10,496 bases of DNA, from NCBI GenBank assembly GCA_029240475.1, contig JAREAF010000054.1, positions 1-10,496 on the forward strand. Direction: 5' to 3'. This DNA comes from Rhodospirillales bacterium. Its GTDB lineage: Bacteria; Pseudomonadota; Alphaproteobacteria; JAREAF01. The stretch's first letter is position 1, and each line of letters starts with the position of its first letter. Of this stretch, positions 6,469 to 10,496 are shown one piece after another. The notes under the pieces were generated by a model. That model was not told where the DNA came from, ran no database searches, and was given only the letters and a program-made list of their open reading frames with translations. Made by a program: the position numbers and the translations under genes.

Positions 6469-7875
6469 ATGTCCGTCCCCGGCAGCATAGCAAGCGCGCG
6501 CGAGGCGCCGGCGGGACCCTGGCTCGGCGCCGAGCTGAAAGCGCTGACCGGCCTGACCGTGCCGATCGCCGCGGCGAACCTCGCCGAGATGGCGATGGCC
6601 GTCACCAACATGGTGATGATGGGGCGGCTCGGCGCGGTCGCGCTTGCGGCGGGCGGGCTCGGCGGCAACCTGCTCTGGGCCGTGACCATCGTCCCGCTCG
6701 GCGTCGTCGTGGCGGTCGGCGCCGTCGCCGCGCATGCCTCGGGCGCCGGCGAGCGCGAGGGAGTCGGGCGCGCGGCGGGGCAGGGCCTCGTCGTCGCGGC
6801 GGCGCTTGGGCTCCCCGCGATCGCGATCTTATGGTGGATGGGCTGGATCGTCGGCGCGTTCGGAGCGGACCCCGAGATGGTCCCGCTCCTCACCGCCTAT
6901 CTGCGCGCGGTCGCCTGGTGCGTGCCGGCGATCCTTGCCTTCTCGGTGCTGCAGCGCTTCGTCTCGGCCCTGTTCCGCCCGCGCCTGCCGACGGTCATCT
7001 CGATCCTTGCCATCGGCCTCAACGTCGTGGCGAACGAGGCGCTGATCTTCGGCCGCTGGGGATTTCCGGCGCTGGGCGTGGCGGGCTCGGGCTGGGCGAC
7101 CACCATCGTCTGCTGGACGCAGTTCGCATCGCTCGCCGCTGTGGTCGCGCTCACACCTTTATTCCGCAGCTATCGCCCGTTCCGCAGCGTCTGGCCGTTG
7201 CATGGAGCGACCTTGCGCGAGATTTTCCATGTCGGCTGGCCGATCGGCGGCAGCATGGCGGTGGAGGCCTGGTTCTTCCTCGCGACGGGACTACTGGTCT
7301 GGCATTTCGGGACCGAGGCGCTGGCCGCGCACCAGGTCGCGGTCAGCTTTGCCTCCGTCTTCTACATGCTGGTGCTGGCGATCTCGAATGCGGCCACTTA
7401 TCGGGTCGCGCATGCGATCGGCGCGCGCGCCCCGCTCGCCGCGCGCCGCTCCGGCCAGCTCGCGATCTGGTCGGCGGCCGCCTTCATGGGGCTGGTCGCG
7501 GTCGGCATGTGGCTCTTCGCCGAGCCCATCGTCGGCATCTATCTCGACCTCGACGATCCGGCCAACCAGCCGGTGCTGCGGATCGCGGTGACGCTGATCG
7601 GCATCGCCGCGGTGTTCCAGATCGTCGACGGCGTGCAATGCGCGGCGGCGGGCGCGCTGCGGGGATTGAAGGACACGCGCGCCACTTTGATCGCCGCGCT
7701 GTTGGGCTATTGGGTCGCCGGCATCGGCAGCGGCCTCGGCCTGGGATTCGCGCTGGAGCTGGGGCCGGTGGGCCTGTGGATCGGTCTCGCCGTCGGGCTG
7801 GCGGCGGCGGGAGCGGCGCTCTCCTGGCGCTTTCACATCAAGAGCGGCGCCCTGATCGCCGCGGCGGCCCGATGA
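6469..7875 (+). CDS. MATE family efflux transporter
   Basis: A 468-residue inner-membrane protein of usual MATE length with about twelve hydrophobic segments in two pseudo-symmetric halves. Such proteins export drugs, dyes or metabolites in exchange for Na+ or H+. Seen: TGLTVPIAAANLAEMAMAVTN at about 27-47 (TM1), MGRLGAVALAAGGLG (51-65), GLNVVANEALIFG (183-195), VGWPIGGSMAVEAWFF (255-270, with E266 where NorM-type transporters carry a membrane glutamate) and IVDGVQCAAAGALRGLKDT (385-403), where D387 matches the cation-site aspartate of NorM. The substrate is unknown. ATG at 6469 was chosen because GAGG at 6459-6462 is 6 bases upstream; the frame is open back to 6292, but that part is the intergenic repeat and terminator. 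The stop overlaps the tlyA start (ATGA), so the two are translated together. Confidence 0.9.
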   Translation: MSVPGSIASAREAPAGPWLGAELKALTGLTVPIAAANLAEMAMAVTNMVMMGRLGAVALAAGGLGGNLLWAVTIVPLGVVVAVGAVAAHASGAGEREGVGRAAGQGLVVAAALGLPAIAILWWMGWIVGAFGADPEMVPLLTAYLRAVAWCVPAILAFSVLQRFVSALFRPRLPTVISILAIGLNVVANEALIFGRWGFPALGVAGSGWATTIVCWTQFASLAAVVALTPLFRSYRPFRSVWPLHGATLREIFHVGWPIGGSMAVEAWFFLATGLLVWHFGTEALAAHQVAVSFASVFYMLVLAISNAATYRVAHAIGARAPLAARRSGQLAIWSAAAFMGLVAVGMWLFAEPIVGIYLDLDDPANQPVLRIAVTLIGIAAVFQIVDGVQCAAAGALRGLKDTRATLIAALLGYWVAGIGSGLGLGFALELGPVGLWIGLAVGLAAAGAALSWRFHIKSGALIAAAAR

Positions 7876-8645
7876 GCGCGCCCACGGCCTCGCGCAACGG
7901 GTCGCGCCGGCGCGCCGACCAGCTGCTGGTCGAGCGGGGCTTGGCCGAGAGCCGCGCGAAGGCGCAGGCGCTGATTCTCGCCGGCCTCGTCTTCAGCGGC
8001 GAGGCGCGCATCGACAAGCCGGGCACGGCGCTGCGCATGGACGCGAGGTTGGAGGTGCGCGGGCAGGACCATCCCTGGGTGTCGCGCGGCGGGGTGAAGC
8101 TCGACCATGCGCTCACCCATTTCGCCATCGATCCCACGGGGCTGGTCTGCCTCGATGTCGGCGCCTCGACCGGCGGCTTCACCGACGTGCTGCTGACGCG
8201 CGGCGCCGCCAAGGTCTATGCCGTCGATGTCGGGCACGGTCAGCTCGCCTGGAAGCTGCGCCAGGATGCGCGCGTGGTGGTGCTGGAGCGCACCAACGCG
8301 CGGCACCTCACCCCCGTGGAGGTGCCCGAGCCGGTGCAGCTCATCGCCTGCGACGCCAGCTTCATCGGGCTGGAGACGGTGCTGCCCGCGCCGCTCGCGC
8401 TGGCCGCGCCGGGCGCCTGGCTGGTCGCGCTGATCAAGCCGCAGTTCGAGGTGGGCAAGGAGAGGGTCGGCAAGGGCGGCGTGGTGCGCGACCCCGCGCT
8501 CCATGCGGAGGTCTGCGAGCGGATCGCCGGCTGGATTGGCACGCAGCCCGGCTGGCGCGTGCTGGGCGTCACGCAGAGCCCGATCGCCGGACCGGAGGGC
8601 AATCTCGAGTTCTTGATCGCGGCGCGCCATGGCGAAGCTTCCTGA
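7872..8645 (+). CDS. tlyA: TlyA family rRNA 2'-O-methyltransferase
   Basis: A 257-residue cytoplasmic enzyme with an N-terminal S4 RNA-binding domain (about 12-70, RRRADQLLVERGL and AQALILAGLV) and an FtsJ-like SAM methyltransferase domain. Seen: HPWVSRGGVKL (K76), the SAM loop DVGASTGGFTD at 95-105, CDASFI (D161), IKPQFE (K189) and GNLEFL (E246), giving the K-D-K-E catalytic set. TlyA methylates ribose 2'-OH groups of cytidines in 16S and/or 23S rRNA at the subunit interface. The old name hemolysin A reflects an indirect phenotype. The ATG at 7872 overlaps the MATE stop by four bases, and the end overlaps the next methyltransferase gene by 17 bases. In many relatives tlyA lies close after dxs; here the repeat, terminators and MATE gene intervene. 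Confidence 0.93.
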   Translation: MSAPTASRNGSRRRADQLLVERGLAESRAKAQALILAGLVFSGEARIDKPGTALRMDARLEVRGQDHPWVSRGGVKLDHALTHFAIDPTGLVCLDVGASTGGFTDVLLTRGAAKVYAVDVGHGQLAWKLRQDARVVVLERTNARHLTPVEVPEPVQLIACDASFIGLETVLPAPLALAAPGAWLVALIKPQFEVGKERVGKGGVVRDPALHAEVCERIAGWIGTQPGWRVLGVTQSPIAGPEGNLEFLIAARHGEAS

Positions 8646-9903
8646 GCGCGCGGAGCTGCTGATCGAGAGCGTCGGCGCGCGCGGCGACGGGACCGCGCGG
8701 CTGGGGGAGGCGCGCGTCTTCGTGCCCTTCACCCTGCCGGGCGAGCGCGTCGAGGCGCGGATCGTCGGCAAACTTCCGGACGGGCTTCTCGCCCGCGCCG
8801 AGCGCTGGATCGCGGAGAGCCCCGCCCGCGGCGCGGCTCCATGCGGGCATTTCGGGACGTGCGGCGGCTGCGCGCTGCAGCACTGGTCCGATGCGGGCTA
8901 TGCCGCCTGGAAGCTCGACCTGCTGCGCACGGCGCTGCGGCGCCAGGGGATCGAGGCGGCGATCGAGCCGTTGCGCCGCACCCCACCCCATGCGCGGCGG
9001 CGCGCAGGCTTCGTGGCGCGCTTCGGCGGGCGCGCTGTGAAGCTCGGCTTCCGCGAGCGGGCGAGCCATCGCCTCGTCCCGGTGGCGGCCTGCCCGGTCT
9101 TGCGGCCGGGCCTGGAGCGCTTTGCGACCGATGCGCCGCCGCTGCTCACGGGCTTGGACGCGCCGAACGCCGAATGGTCGCTCGATGCGAGCGAGACGGA
9201 GACCGGGATCGACCTGCTCGTCACGGGCGCGCGTACCCCCGACCTCAAGCTGCGCGAGGGCTTGGCGGCGCTCGCCGAGCGGCTCGATCTGGCGCGGGTG
9301 AGCTGGCGTGCGCGAGAGAGAGCCGAGCCCGAGCCCATCGCGATTCGCCGAACGCCGTTGCTGCGCTTTGCGGGCGTGGCGGTCGAGCCGCCGTCCGGTG
9401 CCTTCTTCCAGGCGAGCGCGGAGGGCGAGGCGGCGCTGACGGAAGAAGTGCTGGCGATGACGCAGGGCGCGCGCCGCGTCGCCGACCTCTATGCCGGGCT
9501 CGGCACCTTCACCCTGCCGCTGGCGCAAGGCGGGGCGGAGTCGGCTCTGGCGGTTGAGGGCGACGCCGCGGCTTTGGGCGCGCTCGCGGCCGCCGCGCGA
9601 CGGAATCGCCGGCCGGTGCGGACGCTCCAGCGCGACCTCTCCCGCGAACCGCTTCGGCCCGACGAGCTGGAGGCGTTCGAGGCCGTGGTTCTAGACCCGC
9701 CGCGCGCGGGCGCGAAGGCGCAATGCGCAGAGCTCGCGTCCTCCAAGGTGCCGGCGGTCGCGATGGTCTCCTGCAATCCCGCCACCTTTGCCCGCGACGC
9801 GCGGACGCTGATCGAGGGCGGCTATCGCCTCGAGCGCATTGTGCCGGTGGACCAGTTCCTCTGGTCGCCGCATCTGGAGCTGGCGGCACTGTTCCGGCGG
9901 TGA
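8629..9903 (+). CDS. TRAM-domain class I SAM-dependent RNA m5U methyltransferase (RlmD/RlmC/TrmA type)
   Basis: A 424-residue cytoplasmic enzyme of the 5-methyluridine methyltransferase family. Seen: an N-terminal TRAM RNA-binding region (about 5-55, ESVGARGDGTARLG), four cysteines for a [4Fe-4S] cluster (C72, C78, C81 in CGHFGTCGGC, and C155), FFQAS at 259-263, the SAM-binding DLYAGLGTFTLPLA at 286-299, DPPR at 356-359, the nucleophile in MVSCNPATFARD (C382) and the general base in HLELAALFRR (E417). All key residues are present. Members with the Fe-S cluster, such as RlmD and RlmC, methylate uridines of 23S rRNA; which site this one uses cannot be decided, so no symbol is given. It overlaps tlyA by 17 bases, joining two rRNA methyltransferases in one unit. 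It is the last gene before the drop in G+C. Confidence 0.92.
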   Translation: MAKLPERAELLIESVGARGDGTARLGEARVFVPFTLPGERVEARIVGKLPDGLLARAERWIAESPARGAAPCGHFGTCGGCALQHWSDAGYAAWKLDLLRTALRRQGIEAAIEPLRRTPPHARRRAGFVARFGGRAVKLGFRERASHRLVPVAACPVLRPGLERFATDAPPLLTGLDAPNAEWSLDASETETGIDLLVTGARTPDLKLREGLAALAERLDLARVSWRARERAEPEPIAIRRTPLLRFAGVAVEPPSGAFFQASAEGEAALTEEVLAMTQGARRVADLYAGLGTFTLPLAQGGAESALAVEGDAAALGALAAAARRNRRPVRTLQRDLSREPLRPDELEAFEAVVLDPPRAGAKAQCAELASSKVPAVAMVSCNPATFARDARTLIEGGYRLERIVPVDQFLWSPHLELAALFRR

Positions 9904-9979
9904 CGCTTACCTGAGCAATCCTCTTACGTCCTATCATCGGCTCTCTTTATCTTACAATCAAAACTGGTATCCCTGGAAC

Positions 9980-10008
9980 ACACTTCCGTCGCGGTTGACG
10001 GAGTGTTT
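9980..10008 (+). terminator. Possible terminator of the MATE-tlyA-methyltransferase operon
   Basis: ACACT-T-CCGTC at 9980-9990 pairs with GACGGAGTGT at 9997-10006: ten pairs with one bulged T and a six-base loop, followed by only a short TTT. It is 76 bases after the last stop codon, a sensible place for an operon end. The T run is weak. Elsewhere in 9904-10071 I see no gene; a TACAAT at 9953-9958 lacks a partner hexamer. Confidence 0.4.
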
Positions 10009-10071
10009 GGGTCCGGGGGATGGTTCCTGAAAGCATGATGCCTGCGCCATCGAGAGCTCGGGAGAGGCCTC

Positions 10072-10496
10072 TTGATAAGCATTACGTCGCTGAACGGCTA
10101 TGTTGGCAAGAACATCTCGCTGATCTGTCCAAATGGCTATTAGGACAATAATATCTCGCATTGCGCTCATTTCGTCGCGCACGTGCTTCACATATCCGAG
10201 GGGACCAAATGCACAAACCTCGTTCACGGTCCTGGACCAGGAGCAAGCGTCCGGGTAGACGATGTTTTCAACAGGTGGTGTCCGAAAGTAATTGATGAAC
10301 TATCCAAGCCAGCAGTTGGAGTTCGGGATTGATATTCATCATCAACCCAAAATACGTTCGCCTTAGTCCGAGGAAAATGCAGGATGTTGGCCGTAAGCAC
10401 ATGGGCATCTTTGTGGGCGGGAGCGTCTGGCACTACTCGAATAGTCAGGACAAAGTCGTTTGTGTGTCGATCGATCGGATGAAGAAGCACTACCCT
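10072..10496 (+). pseudogene. Degraded papain-like (NlpC/P60-type) amidase-like protein gene, open at the window end
   Basis: Two plus-strand frames together read as one protein. In frame 1, from TTG 10072 (GGAG at 10061-10064, 7 bases upstream), comes ITSLNGYVGKNISLICPNGY, then TAG at 10141-10143, then DNNISHCAHFVAHVL and VRVDDVFNRWCPKVIDEL to TGA at 10330. In frame 3, from about 10299, comes GLIFIINPKYVRL, then GRKHMGIFVGGSVWHYSNSQ, open to the last base. CAHFV-H (Cys codon 10162) and H-M-G-I-F-V-G-G (His codon 10398) followed by WHYSN fit the Cys and His motifs of NlpC/P60-like peptidases and amidases, and the order and spacing are those of a single domain. One nonsense change and one single-base loss (or two-base gain) between 10299 and 10332 explain the break. 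G+C is clearly lower than in the upstream genes, suggesting acquired DNA. It could instead be sequencing error; the exact family and substrate are unknown to me. Confidence 0.6.

Noticed and set aside
6831..7871. Upstream extension of the tlyA frame through the MATE gene
   Set aside because: The extension is out of frame with the MATE protein and has no S4-like or other domain. The TlyA family begins at the S4 domain near 7872, where ATGA coupling gives a natural start.
9958..10490. Two minus-strand open frames (9958-10227 and 10224-10490) that could be called hypothetical genes
   Set aside because: Their translations show no recognisable motif, and the plus strand over the same DNA carries coherent, motif-bearing protein sequence across two frames. 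I treat them as shadows of the broken gene.
1..10496. tRNA, rRNA, CRISPR arrays, insertion-sequence ends and phage genes
   Set aside because: Reading both strands by eye, I found no cloverleaf, regularly spaced repeats, transposase or integrase motifs, or terminal inverted repeats with target duplications.

Overview
The window looks like chromosomal DNA of a GC-rich alphaproteobacterium, most likely of the Hyphomicrobiales (Rhizobiales) type. The basis is the codon and base composition up to about position 9900, the xseB-ispA-dxs order, and protein sequences that resemble that group. The assignment is by recognition only; no database was searched.

Layout. Positions 1-126 hold the 3' end of a TusA-family sulfurtransferase gene. 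Its stop codon overlaps the stop of a convergent gene (123-1253, minus strand) for a D-arginine-dehydrogenase-like FAD oxidoreductase. Divergent from that gene are a class II histone-deacetylase-family hydrolase (1343-2269) and a GNAT acetyltransferase (2338-2940). The GNAT gene's Shine-Dalgarno sequence lies inside a predicted hairpin. Next comes an isoprenoid precursor operon: xseB (exonuclease VII small subunit), ispA (farnesyl diphosphate synthase) and dxs (1-deoxy-D-xylulose-5-phosphate synthase). IspA and Dxs supply the last and first steps of the route from pyruvate and glyceraldehyde 3-phosphate to farnesyl diphosphate.

Positions 6240-6468 are non-coding and rich in structure. They hold a palindromic dispersed-type repeat ending in a terminator-like hairpin, then a second strong hairpin with a T-rich tail only 19 bases before the next start codon. 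After this comes a tightly packed three-gene unit: a MATE efflux transporter, TlyA (rRNA 2'-O-methyltransferase; ATGA overlap) and a TRAM-domain RNA m5U methyltransferase of the RlmD/TrmA type (17-base overlap).

At 9904 the character of the DNA changes. G+C falls to about half and no long intact reading frame is present. Reading the plus strand across frames reveals a degraded gene (10072 to the window end). It encodes a papain-like (NlpC/P60-type) amidase-like protein, interrupted by one in-frame TAG and one frameshift, yet with its Cys and His motifs still recognisable. The two minus-strand frames over the same DNA appear to be shadows. This remnant is the least expected content of the window; everything upstream is mostly ordinary housekeeping DNA with some regulatory structures worth checking.
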